Of a DNA stretch of 64,000 bases, positions 51,196 through 58,884 are shown piece by piece; position 1 is the first letter of the stretch; each line of letters opens with the position of its first letter. A program made the translations under genes and the position numbers. The stretch comes from UBA3537 sp965658025 (lineage in GTDB: Bacteria > Bacteroidota > Bacteroidia > Flavobacteriales > Flavobacteriaceae). The notes below the pieces were generated by a model. The model did not search any database. It saw nothing but the letters and a program-made list of their open reading frames with translations, and had not been told where the DNA came from. The stretch spans positions 1 to 64,000 of the forward strand of contig CBFHQL010000006.1 in NCBI GenBank assembly GCA_965658025.1, in the 5' to 3' direction.

Positions 51196-53202
51196 TTAAA
51201 TCTGATCAAAAAGCGTGTCATCTACGTTGTTTGGAAGGGTAACCTTCAAGTTTGGTTCTTGTTGCATGGCTCTTTTTATAGCAAAAGTAGCGCCTTTATT
51301 TCGTGCCCAATTTCGTCTAGAAATGCCATTATTCACGTCCCAAAACAACATCGATTTTAAACGTTTTTCAGCTTCATTAGAACCATCAAGAACCATACCA
51401 AACCCACCATTAATGACTTCACCCCATCCGACTCCGCCGCCATTATGAATACTTACCCATGTGGCCCCTCTAAAGCTATCGCCAATGACATTGTGTATGG
51501 CCATATCGGCTGTAAATTTTGAGCCATCATAAATATTGCTTGTTTCTCGATACGGGGAATCGGTACCTGATACGTCGTGGTGATCACGCCCTAAAACAAT
51601 TGGGCCAATTTCACCATTGGCAATTGCAGTATTAAACGCTTCAGCAATTTTTATTCGACCTTCCGCATCAGCATATAAAATACGGGCTTGTGATCCTACA
51701 ACAAGATTGTTTTTTTGAGCACCTTTAATCCATTGAATATTATCGTTCATTTGCTGTTGAATTTCTGAAGGTGCAGTTGCTTGTATACGTTCGAGAACTT
51801 CACATGCAATGGCATCTGTTTTAGCTAAATCTTTTTCAGATCCACTGGCACAAACCCAACGGAAAGGGCCAAAACCATAATCAAAACACATAGGCCCCAT
51901 AATATCTTGCACATAGCTTGGATAGATGAAATCTTCGCCATTGGCTTCTAAAATATCAGCGCCAGCTCTTGATGCTTCCAATAAAAAGGCATTCCCATAA
52001 TCAAAAAAGTAAGTTCCTTTTTGGGTGTGTTTTTTGATGATTTCTGCATGACGAATCAAGCTTTTTTGTACGATTTTTTTAAATTCTTTAGGGTGCTTTT
52101 GCATCATTTCGTTGGCATCATCAAAAGCTAAACCAACAGGGTAATAACCTCCTGCCCACGGATTATGTAACGACGTCTGATCGCTACCTAATTCAACGAA
52201 AATATCAGCTTCGTAAAAAGCTTCCCAAACGTCGATTACATTTCCTTGGTAGGCAATAGAAACCACTTCTTTTTTTTCTTTTGCAACTTTAACCCGTTCT
52301 ACAAGCTTATCTATTTTATAGAGTACTTCATCGACCCAACCTTGTTGGTATCTGGTTTGTGTGGCTTTGGGATTTACTTCGGCACAAATGGTGATACATC
52401 CAGCAATATTCCCTGCTTTGGGCTGTGCGCCACTCATACCACCCAAACCAGCAGTGAGGAAAATATGGCCCCGTGGTGATTTATTTATTTTTCTAAAAGC
52501 ATTCAATACGGTAATAGTTGTGCCATGAACAATGCCTTGTGGACCAATATACATATAACTTCCTGCAGTCATTTGACCAAATTGAGTAACACCTAATGCA
52601 TTAAATTTTTCCCAATCATCGGGCTGAGAATAATTTGGAATCATCATTCCGTTGGTGACCACTACTCTTGGTGCATTTTTATGTGAAGGGAAAAGTCCCA
52701 TAGGGTGACCAGAATACATGACCAAGGTTTGTTCGTCGTTCATTTCGGACAAATATTTCATGGTCAATCGGTACTGCGCCCAATTTGAAAAAACTCCACC
52801 ATTTCCACCATAGGTAATCAATTCGTGCGGGTGTTGCGCTACAGCATCATCCAAATTATTTTGAATCATCAACATGATGGCTGCTGCTTGTTTGCTTTTG
52901 GCAGGATATTCGTCTATTGGACGTGCATAAATTTTGTGGTGGGGTCGAAAACGGTACATGTAAATTCGTCCGTATTCATCCAATTCATTTTTAAATTCTT
53001 TAATGAGCACAGGATGAAATTTTTTATCAAAATAACGCAACGCATTTCTGAGTGCTAGTTTTTGTTCTTCAGCATTTAGGATGGCCTTGCGTTTTGGCGC
53101 ATGATTATAAGAAGGGTCAAAAGGTCTTAGTGGAGGTAATTCTTTGGGAATTCCTTCTAAAATCTCGTCTTTAAAAGTATTTAAATTCGGTGTCATGGGC
53201 AT
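51196..53202 (-). CDS. hutU: Urocanate hydratase
   Basis: The 668-residue protein has the NAD-binding and urocanase signatures: GRIYMYRFRPHHKIYARPID, YGGNGGVFSNWAQYRLTMKY, MYSGHPMGLFPSHKNAPR, FLTAGLGGMSGAQPKA and DYGFGPFRWVCASG. It converts urocanate to imidazolonepropionate in histidine breakdown. The length is above the usual ~560, in line with the longer bacterial urocanase variant. No hutH, hutI or hutG lies nearby. The ATG at 53202 overlaps the stop of the preceding small gene (TGATG), so translation is coupled; a second ATG at 53196 also fits. Confidence 0.93.
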   Translation of the reverse strand: MPMTPNLNTFKDEILEGIPKELPPLRPFDPSYNHAPKRKAILNAEEQKLALRNALRYFDKKFHPVLIKEFKNELDEYGRIYMYRFRPHHKIYARPIDEYPAKSKQAAAIMLMIQNNLDDAVAQHPHELITYGGNGGVFSNWAQYRLTMKYLSEMNDEQTLVMYSGHPMGLFPSHKNAPRVVVTNGMMIPNYSQPDDWEKFNALGVTQFGQMTAGSYMYIGPQGIVHGTTITVLNAFRKINKSPRGHIFLTAGLGGMSGAQPKAGNIAGCITICAEVNPKATQTRYQQGWVDEVLYKIDKLVERVKVAKEKKEVVSIAYQGNVIDVWEAFYEADIFVELGSDQTSLHNPWAGGYYPVGLAFDDANEMMQKHPKEFKKIVQKSLIRHAEIIKKHTQKGTYFFDYGNAFLLEASRAGADILEANGEDFIYPSYVQDIMGPMCFDYGFGPFRWVCASGSEKDLAKTDAIACEVLERIQATAPSEIQQQMNDNIQWIKGAQKNNLVVGSQARILYADAEGRIKIAEAFNTAIANGEIGPIVLGRDHHDVSGTDSPYRETSNIYDGSKFTADMAIHNVIGDSFRGATWVSIHNGGGVGWGEVINGGFGMVLDGSNEAEKRLKSMLFWDVNNGISRRNWARNKGATFAIKRAMQQEPNLKVTLPNNVDDTLFDQI

Positions 53203-53363
53203 CAATTTTTTATTTTTTTGGAGGTGTTAAATCCATAAGGACAATGTCTACAATTGCTTTCGCAACAATATCCGCGTTTCAAATGATATTGTTCTGTAAA
53301 ACACCGGTATCCTTCGGGAGTCCAATAAAAATCACCTTCTTCTATGGGTATTCTTTTGTTCAT
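53202..53363 (-). CDS. DUF5522-type small Cys-rich protein
   Basis: The 53-residue protein reads MNKRIPIEEGDFYWTPEG, then RCFTEQYHLKRGYCCES and NCRHCPYGFN. The CC-x3-C-x2-C cluster probably binds a metal. This is the pattern of the small DUF5522 proteins of Bacteroidota; their function is unknown. It overlaps the start of hutU by one base and so is translated from the same message. The ATG at 53363 is preferred over an in-frame start at 53390. Confidence 0.82.
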   Translation of the reverse strand: MNKRIPIEEGDFYWTPEGYRCFTEQYHLKRGYCCESNCRHCPYGFNTSKKIKN

Positions 53364-53492
53364 TTCTAACAAATATAGTGTAAATTTCAAAGAACATTGA
53401 TGCGCTTATTTTATCAAAGAAATAGAATTTTTAGCTATGGTTAAATGCTTTAAAGATTTGTATTTTTACAGTTTAAGCACTTTACATATTTA

Positions 53493-54383
53493 ATGCTCGA
53501 CATACGACAGATTGAAAATATAAAATTAACAGCTCAACTTTCTTTGAAACCAGAATTTAGAATTCACCCTACGGTTTCTGGAAATAAGTACAGAAAATTG
53601 AAGTATAACATTCAAGCTGTTCTTGATGGTAATTTTAAGGGGGTTTTGACTTTTGGCGGAGCATTTTCAAATCATATCGCTGCAACTGCAGCTGTAGGTA
53701 AGGCCTTAGACATACCCACGGTCGGAATTATTCGCGGAGAAGAATTGGCTAGCGTTGTGGATTCTAATCCAACACTATTGTATGCAAAAGCTTGTGGGAT
53801 GCATTTAGAATTTATAAGTCGTGCTGCCTACCGACAAAAAACTGAGGATTCATTTCTTCATTGTTTACAAAAGAAATACCCTAAATTTTATATTATCCCA
53901 GAAGGGGGTACCAATGCATTGGCCATAGATGGGTGTAGAGAAATTCTGACCGAAGCCGATCATGAGTTTGATGTCATTTGTTGTGCTGTGGGTACTGGAG
54001 GGACCATCTCTGGCTTGATTAATTCTAGTCTGCCTCATCAAAAAATAATTGGATTTCCTGCTCTAAAAGGCACATTTTTAAGGGAAGATATTTGTAAATT
54101 TGCACAGCAATCCAATTGGGCGTTATGTCATGAATACCATTTTGGAGGATACGCAAAAGTGAATTTGGAGTTGATCCAATTTATCAATAAGTTTAAACAA
54201 GAATTTGAACTTCCTTTGGATCCAATTTATACGGGAAAAATGATGTTTGGAATTTTTGATTTGATTCAAAAAGGATTTTTTTCAAAATCTGAAAAAATAT
54301 TGGCGATCCACACGGGTGGATTGCAGGGAATAAAAGGCATGAACCACTATTTAAAGAAACACAATTTAGAGTTAATCGCATGA
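53493..54383 (+). CDS. PLP-dependent ACC deaminase/D-cysteine desulfhydrase-like enzyme
   Basis: The 296-residue fold type II PLP enzyme has VSGNKYRKLKYNIQAVL with the likely cofactor Lys near residue 30, GVLTFGGAFSNHIAATAA, IIPEGGTNALAIDGC and CAVGTGGTISGLI. Family members act as 1-aminocyclopropane-1-carboxylate deaminase or D-cysteine desulfhydrase; which substrate applies here is not readable. It is slightly shorter than the ~330 of characterised members. Its stop overlaps the start of the glucosaminidase gene (ATGA). Confidence 0.88.
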   Translation: MLDIRQIENIKLTAQLSLKPEFRIHPTVSGNKYRKLKYNIQAVLDGNFKGVLTFGGAFSNHIAATAAVGKALDIPTVGIIRGEELASVVDSNPTLLYAKACGMHLEFISRAAYRQKTEDSFLHCLQKKYPKFYIIPEGGTNALAIDGCREILTEADHEFDVICCAVGTGGTISGLINSSLPHQKIIGFPALKGTFLREDICKFAQQSNWALCHEYHFGGYAKVNLELIQFINKFKQEFELPLDPIYTGKMMFGIFDLIQKGFFSKSEKILAIHTGGLQGIKGMNHYLKKHNLELIA

Positions 54384-55150
54384 GACGTATTGTAGCATTG
54401 ATTTTGTTAGGCATGGTTTTGTCCAGCTGTGGTGCTCGAAAAAGAGCAAACCAAAAAAAACGGGTTGATGTTAAAATCAATACCCCTAAACTTCCTGAAA
54501 CCCCTTCAGTGGTCATCTCGCCAACCTACAATTCTACCGAGGAATACATTGCTTTTTTTAGGGCAGTCGCTATTCATGAAATGAAACTTTATGGAATTCC
54601 TGCTAGTATTACTTTGGCACAAGGGATTTTGGAATCTGGATCTGGGAAAGGGCGGTTGGCAAGACAAGCTAACAATCATTTTGGTATCAAATGTCATGAT
54701 TGGAGAGGGCCTCGAATTTACCACGATGATGATCGAGCGCAAGAATGTTTTAGAAAATATAATGACCCTAATCAATCGTATAGAGACCATTCATTATTTT
54801 TGGCCAAAAGAAAGCGTTATGCAAATTTGTTTAAATACAAGCCCACAAATTATAAAGCATGGGCTAAAGGTTTGAAAAAGGCAGGTTATGCCACAGACCC
54901 AAAGTACCCAAAAAAACTCATCAGTTTGATCGAACGCTACAAATTGTATCGTTATGATATTTTTGACAGAAAAGCCAAAAATAAAAATAATCAACAGCAA
55001 ATAGCAGAAACGCATATTGTCCAAAAAGGAGACACACTGTATTCGATTTCAAAACGCTACAACACTACTGTGGAACGTTTAAAATCTGCTAACAGACTCA
55101 ATTCCAACGAATTAAGCATTGGACAAACACTTATCATTAGACCAAATTAA
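54380..55150 (+). CDS. Glucosaminidase domain lipoprotein with LysM
   Basis: The 256-residue protein has a lipoprotein signal (LLGMVLSSCGARKR). The glucosaminidase domain (residues ~50-190) shows SITLAQGILESGSGKGRLAR with the catalytic Glu, NNHFGIKCHDW and YRDHSLFLAKRKRYANLF. A C-terminal LysM domain (~208-255) follows: IVQKGDTLYSISKRYNTT and LSIGQTLII. It cleaves the glycan strand of peptidoglycan and is held to it by LysM. It is coupled to the preceding PLP enzyme and followed by hemL at 5 bp. Confidence 0.92.
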   Translation: MRRIVALILLGMVLSSCGARKRANQKKRVDVKINTPKLPETPSVVISPTYNSTEEYIAFFRAVAIHEMKLYGIPASITLAQGILESGSGKGRLARQANNHFGIKCHDWRGPRIYHDDDRAQECFRKYNDPNQSYRDHSLFLAKRKRYANLFKYKPTNYKAWAKGLKKAGYATDPKYPKKLISLIERYKLYRYDIFDRKAKNKNNQQQIAETHIVQKGDTLYSISKRYNTTVERLKSANRLNSNELSIGQTLIIRPN

Positions 55151-55155
55151 ACCTT

Positions 55156-56442
55156 ATGAAATACCAACGCAGTAGTCAACTATTCAAAGAAGCCAATGCC
55201 GTTATTCCCGGAGGTGTAAATTCTCCAGTTCGTGCATTTAAGGCCGTAGGAGGTATCCCTATTTTTGTCCAAAAAGCTGAAGGTCCATACCTCTATGATG
55301 AAGATGGAAACCGCCTGATTGATTACATCAATTCTTGGGGGCCAATGATTTTGGGGCATGCCTATAAACCTGTTGTTGATGCTGTGGTTGAAAAAGCAAA
55401 AAAAGGCACTTCATTTGGAATGCCTACTGAAATCGAGACACAAATTGCCGCCTTGGCCATATCAATGGTTCCGAATATTGATAAAATCCGATTTGTAAAT
55501 TCAGGGACCGAAGCATGTATGAGTGCAGTACGTCTGGCAAGAGGATATACAAGGAGAGAAAAAATTATAAAATTTTCAGGATGCTACCACGGACATTCCG
55601 ATTCTTTTTTGATTCAAGCGGGAAGTGGTGCTGTCACTTTTGGTAGTCCTAATAGCCCAGGAGTGACGCAAGGAACGGCCAAAGATACACTGTTGGCACC
55701 CTACAACAATTTGGATGCTGTAGCACGAATATTTAAAGCCAACAAAGATGAAATTGCGGCTATTATTGTGGAACCTGTAGCGGGCAATATGGGGTGTATT
55801 CCACCTGTTGAGGGCTTTTTAGAAGGGCTACGAACACTTTGTGATCAACACAAAGCTGTACTTATTTTTGATGAAGTGATGACGGGCTTTCGCTTGGCCA
55901 AAGGTGGTGTTCAAGAGCTTTATGGCATCAAAGCAGACCTAGTGTGTTTTGGTAAAGTGATTGGTGGTGGTTTGCCTGTAGGCGCTTTTGCCGCACGAAA
56001 AGAAATCATGCAACATTTGGCACCTGAAGGCCCTGTGTATCAAGCGGGGACACTCAGTGGGAATCCATTGGCTATGGCTGCTGGTTATGCACTTTTAAAT
56101 GCATTAAACAATGATGCTGAGGTGTATCAAAGACTTACAGAAAAAACGGCTTATTTACATCAGGGCATCTCAAATGCACTGGTTAAAAATAATATTCCAC
56201 ACACCATAAACAGAGTAGGGTCAATGATTTCTGTACATTTTTCCGAAACTCCTGTAGTCGATTTTGAAACAGCGGCCCACGGCAACAACGACCGCTTCAA
56301 ACAATTTTTCCATGGGATGCTTGATGCAGGCGTATATATTGCACCAAGTGCTTTTGAAAGTTGGTTTATTACTGATGCGTTGTCTTATGAAGATTTGGAT
56401 TTTACCATAGCTGCCGTTGAAACAGTGGCAAAAAAATTATAA
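55156..56442 (+). CDS. hemL: Glutamate-1-semialdehyde 2,1-aminomutase
   Basis: The 428-residue class III aminotransferase fold has VIPGGVNSPVRAFKAVGG, NSWGPMILGHAY, FVNSGTEACMSAVRLAR, IFDEVMTGFRLAKGG and the PLP lysine at about K267 in FGKVIGGGLPVGAFAARK. It converts glutamate-1-semialdehyde to 5-aminolevulinate, the C5 route to heme. The length is standard. It shares an operon with the desulfhydrase-like enzyme and the glucosaminidase. Confidence 0.97.
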   Translation: MKYQRSSQLFKEANAVIPGGVNSPVRAFKAVGGIPIFVQKAEGPYLYDEDGNRLIDYINSWGPMILGHAYKPVVDAVVEKAKKGTSFGMPTEIETQIAALAISMVPNIDKIRFVNSGTEACMSAVRLARGYTRREKIIKFSGCYHGHSDSFLIQAGSGAVTFGSPNSPGVTQGTAKDTLLAPYNNLDAVARIFKANKDEIAAIIVEPVAGNMGCIPPVEGFLEGLRTLCDQHKAVLIFDEVMTGFRLAKGGVQELYGIKADLVCFGKVIGGGLPVGAFAARKEIMQHLAPEGPVYQAGTLSGNPLAMAAGYALLNALNNDAEVYQRLTEKTAYLHQGISNALVKNNIPHTINRVGSMISVHFSETPVVDFETAAHGNNDRFKQFFHGMLDAGVYIAPSAFESWFITDALSYEDLDFTIAAVETVAKKL

Positions 56443-56454
56443 GTTTTCGTTAGC

Positions 56455-56841
56455 TTATTCAACCTTTAAGATCAAATAAATTTTGTTATACTCATTTTCG
56501 ACGAGTTGAATATTCATTTCAAAAACTCCTTCGTATACTGTGTTTTTTTGTGTTCCACACCAATAGAATTCATTATAGCTTTCTATGGGTTTATCGTCAA
56601 TGGTTCCAGTGCAACGCTCGTCAGGTAGGCCAGTGTCAAAATTAAATGCATCAAATGCGATATAATTTGTGCTTTCATTGGGGTGTAATGTGCCGATAGA
56701 CTGCTCTCCAATTAAAATGGATTCAATACTAAAAGGTGTTGTATTCTTAAACTTTATTTGGAGCGGACTTTGTTCATTTTCTTCGCTACATCCAAAAATC
56801 AAGAATAAAACGCACAATGAGATTGTTTTTAAGGTATTCAT
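56455..56841 (-). CDS. Small lipoprotein of unknown function
   Basis: The 128-residue protein has a lipoprotein signal (TISLCVLFLIFGCSEENEQS). The rest is beta-rich: QIKFKNTTPFSIESILIGEQ, then YIAFDAFNFDTGLPDERC and YEGVFEMNIQLVENEYNKIY. Two Cys residues (RCTG and WCGT) could form a disulfide. I do not recognise the family. It follows the PAS gene by 11 bp on the same strand, so the two are likely co-transcribed. Confidence 0.75.
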   Translation of the reverse strand: MNTLKTISLCVLFLIFGCSEENEQSPLQIKFKNTTPFSIESILIGEQSIGTLHPNESTNYIAFDAFNFDTGLPDERCTGTIDDKPIESYNEFYWCGTQKNTVYEGVFEMNIQLVENEYNKIYLILKVE

Positions 56842-56852
56842 AGTTCAGAACT

Positions 56853-57422
56853 TTAGTGCATCACCTCGCGTTCCAATGCTATAAAATGCGTTGTTTTTGT
56901 ATTGTAAAGAGGGAAAATGTGTACCTCACAATTATAGATCGATTTGTTTTTTCTGTAATTCACTAAACTAGTACTGAAAGGTTTGTCCTCTTTCAATCGA
57001 AACTTTATTTCAGCAGTCTTTTTTTTAGATGTTTTTTTGCCTTGTAAAAAGCCAGGAGTTTTTTTGAGTACTTCCTTTTTGGCGTACCCCGTCATTGTGG
57101 TAAAGCCCTCGTTTACCCAGATGATGTTTTGATTTTTATCGGTAAGAATAATGGCTTCAAAATCGTTTTCATCAAAAATAGCATCAATATCATTTTTCCA
57201 GTGATAATGTTTGGCAAACGCCTTGATTTTTTTTAAATCCAAAGCTTTTTTCGACGCATTGAGGTGTTTAAAATAGCTTTCGCTAAACACATCCCAACTG
57301 ATGAGTGGGAGTACTCTTGGAACATTTTCTAGGGAGTTGTCTTTAGTTGCTTTTTTAGATTTGGACTTTATCTCCGATAAATATAAATCGAGACATAATA
57401 ACTTGTTGAGGTCTTGTTTCAT
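56853..57422 (-). CDS. PAS/LOV-like sensor protein
   Basis: The 189-residue protein has an N-terminal helical region and a C-terminal PAS domain (~80-189): AIILTDKNQNIIWVNEGF, TTMTGYAKKEVL, FLQGKKTSKK, LVNYRKNKSIYNCEVHIFPL and HFIALERE. The FLQG and NYRKNKS parts are those of flavin-binding LOV domains, but the photoactive Cys of NCRFLQG is replaced (KTPGFLQG), and the Gln usually found in the last strand is Glu. It therefore looks like a LOV relative unable to form the flavin-cysteine adduct. No output domain is present. A 128-residue lipoprotein lies just downstream. Confidence 0.82.
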   Translation of the reverse strand: MKQDLNKLLCLDLYLSEIKSKSKKATKDNSLENVPRVLPLISWDVFSESYFKHLNASKKALDLKKIKAFAKHYHWKNDIDAIFDENDFEAIILTDKNQNIIWVNEGFTTMTGYAKKEVLKKTPGFLQGKKTSKKKTAEIKFRLKEDKPFSTSLVNYRKNKSIYNCEVHIFPLYNTKTTHFIALEREVMH

Positions 57423-57566
57423 AATTTTAGGTTAAGTGTTAAACATTTTAAATCCCAACCAAAATTTAATTTGGTTGTGAATTACCGAAATTTAAATACC
57501 TTAATTATGCGTTTTCTTGGTGTTGAAGATTAGACTTGGGATCTATTCTCAATCAAATATACAAAA

Positions 57567-57593
57567 AAAGCGGTTGCTCTGAGCAACCGCTTT
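57567..57593 (-). terminator. Intrinsic terminator of glnA
   Basis: AAAGCGGTTGCTC and GAGCAACCGCTTT form a perfect 13-bp stem with a single T between them on the plus strand. Read on the minus strand, T residues follow the stem. It lies 24-51 bp after the glnA stop. The rest of the 195-bp gap to the PAS gene shows nothing else. Confidence 0.92.
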
Positions 57594-57617
57594 GTGAAAA
57601 TTATGAAACAGTTTAAA

Positions 57618-58634
57618 TTAAACCTTTGCAGATTTTACTGTTTTGATGATGCGTGCAGCAATTTTGTAAGGATCTCCATTAGAAGCTGGACGTCTATCTT
57701 CTAACCATCCTTTCCATCCTTTTTCTACAGTGATGATTGGAATTCTGATGGAAGCTCCACGGTCAGAAATTCCGTAAGAGAAATCATTGATAGAAGCTGT
57801 TTCATGTAACCCCGTCAAACGTTGGTCATTAAACTCTCCATAGACAGCAATATGCTCTTTTACTACAGGTCTGAAAGATTCGCAAATTTTCTCATAAACT
57901 TCTTGAGAACCACAAGTTCTAAGAGTTGTATTAGAGAAGTTAGCATGCATTCCAGAACCATTCCAATCCATGTCTTTTCCAAGTGGTTTTGGATGGTAAT
58001 CGATGTAATATCCATATTTTTCAGTCAAACGATCAAGGAGGTATCGAGCTACCCAAATTTCGTCACCTGCTTTTTGTGCACCTTTGGCAAATAATTGAAA
58101 TTCCCATTGTCCAGAAGCAACTTCTTGATTGATGCCCTCGAAGTTTAGGCCTGCATCTATACATAAATTTGCATGTTCTTCAACAAGATCTCTACCATGT
58201 GTGTTTTTTCCACCTACTGAACAGTAATACATTCCCTGTGGAGCAGGATAACCACCTACTGGAAATCCAAGAGGAAGCTGTGTTTTTGTGTCCATGATGA
58301 AATATTCTTGTTCAAAACCAAACCAGAAATCATTATCTTCATCTTCAATTGTGGCACGTCCATTGGATTCGTGTGGAGTTCCGTCGGCATTAAGAACTTC
58401 AGTCATTACTAAATAACCATCGCGTCTTGCAGGGTCTGGATAAATCGCAACAGGTTTCAACAAGCAATCTGAAGAATTCCCTTCAGCTTGTCTTGTAGAA
58501 GATCCATCGAAAGACCATATTGGACAATCTTCTAGTTTTCCACTAAAATTTTCTTCAACTTTGGTTTTGCTTCTCATATTTTGAGTTGGGTAGTACCCAT
58601 CTAACCAAATGTATTCTAATTTTGATTTTGACAT
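57618..58634 (-). CDS. glnA: Glutamine synthetase type II (GSII, eukaryotic-type)
   Basis: The 338-residue enzyme has the GSII layout: a beta-grasp N-terminal domain (EYIWLDGYYPTQNMRSKTK, PIWSFDGSSTRQAEGNSSD) and a catalytic domain with FGFEQEYFIM, NQEVASGQWEFQLF, WNGSGMHANFSNT and NDQRLTGLHETASI. It makes glutamine from glutamate, ammonium and ATP. The ATG at 58634 is 27 nt downstream of the start predicted from a TATATTTG -7 box; an in-frame upstream codon at 58670 would lie before that start. It is divergent from the unrelated type III enzyme. Confidence 0.95.
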   Translation of the reverse strand: MSKSKLEYIWLDGYYPTQNMRSKTKVEENFSGKLEDCPIWSFDGSSTRQAEGNSSDCLLKPVAIYPDPARRDGYLVMTEVLNADGTPHESNGRATIEDEDNDFWFGFEQEYFIMDTKTQLPLGFPVGGYPAPQGMYYCSVGGKNTHGRDLVEEHANLCIDAGLNFEGINQEVASGQWEFQLFAKGAQKAGDEIWVARYLLDRLTEKYGYYIDYHPKPLGKDMDWNGSGMHANFSNTTLRTCGSQEVYEKICESFRPVVKEHIAVYGEFNDQRLTGLHETASINDFSYGISDRGASIRIPIITVEKGWKGWLEDRRPASNGDPYKIAARIIKTVKSAKV

Positions 58635-58667
58635 AATACGTTTAATTTTGATTAAAAAATTCAGCAA

Positions 58668-58675
58668 CAAATATA
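58668..58675 (-). promoter_or_regulatory. -7 box of glnA
   Basis: The minus strand reads TATATTTG, an exact TAnnTTTG match, placing the start near 58661. The upstream GGGTGTAATTTATTA arm of the divergent element (58704-58720) lies directly beyond the expected -33 region. Confidence 0.55.
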
Positions 58676-58703
58676 TAAATTAGCTATTTTGGTCATGTAA
58701 AAT

Positions 58704-58786
58704 AAGGGTGTAATTTATTAACATATATGCTTTTTTTATGTAAACCCTATTTTTTTTGGGGTATAATCAAAAAATTAATAATTTTT
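58704..58786 (+). promoter_or_regulatory. Tripartite G/C-arm element and promoter of glnN
   Basis: Arms in order are AAGGGTGTAATTTATTA (58704-58720), TGTAAACCCTA (58739-58749), a T-tract, and GGGGTATAA (58758-58766). The -7-like box TAATTTTT (58779-58786) lies 17 bp after the GGGG arm; it differs from consensus at the last base. Arm spacings (42 and 11 bp) match amt-1. The predicted start near 58792 gives a leader of about 93 nt. The element sits in the 250-bp divergent spacer shared with glnA. Confidence 0.6.
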
Positions 58787-58884
58787 AGTTCTTTTATTGT
58801 TCAAATTGTTAATAAAAAATTGATAGCATTTCATTTTTTTGCCACAATACGTTTAATTTTGTACTTAATTTTAATCCTCTTATT

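Larger units (their letters stand above)
58635..58861. repeat. Exact 16-bp direct repeat flanking the glnA/glnN spacer
   Basis: AATACGTTTAATTTTG occurs at 58635-58650, next to the glnA start codon, and at 58846-58861, 24 bp before the glnN start codon. Both copies have the same orientation on the plus strand. Confidence 0.8.

Noticed and set aside
58704..58723. TnrA/GlnR-type site (TGTnA-N7-TnACA) in GTGTAATTTATTAACA
   Set aside because: The spacing is 15 rather than 17 bp and MerR-type GlnR is not expected in Bacteroidota; the G/C-arm arrangement explains three promoters better.
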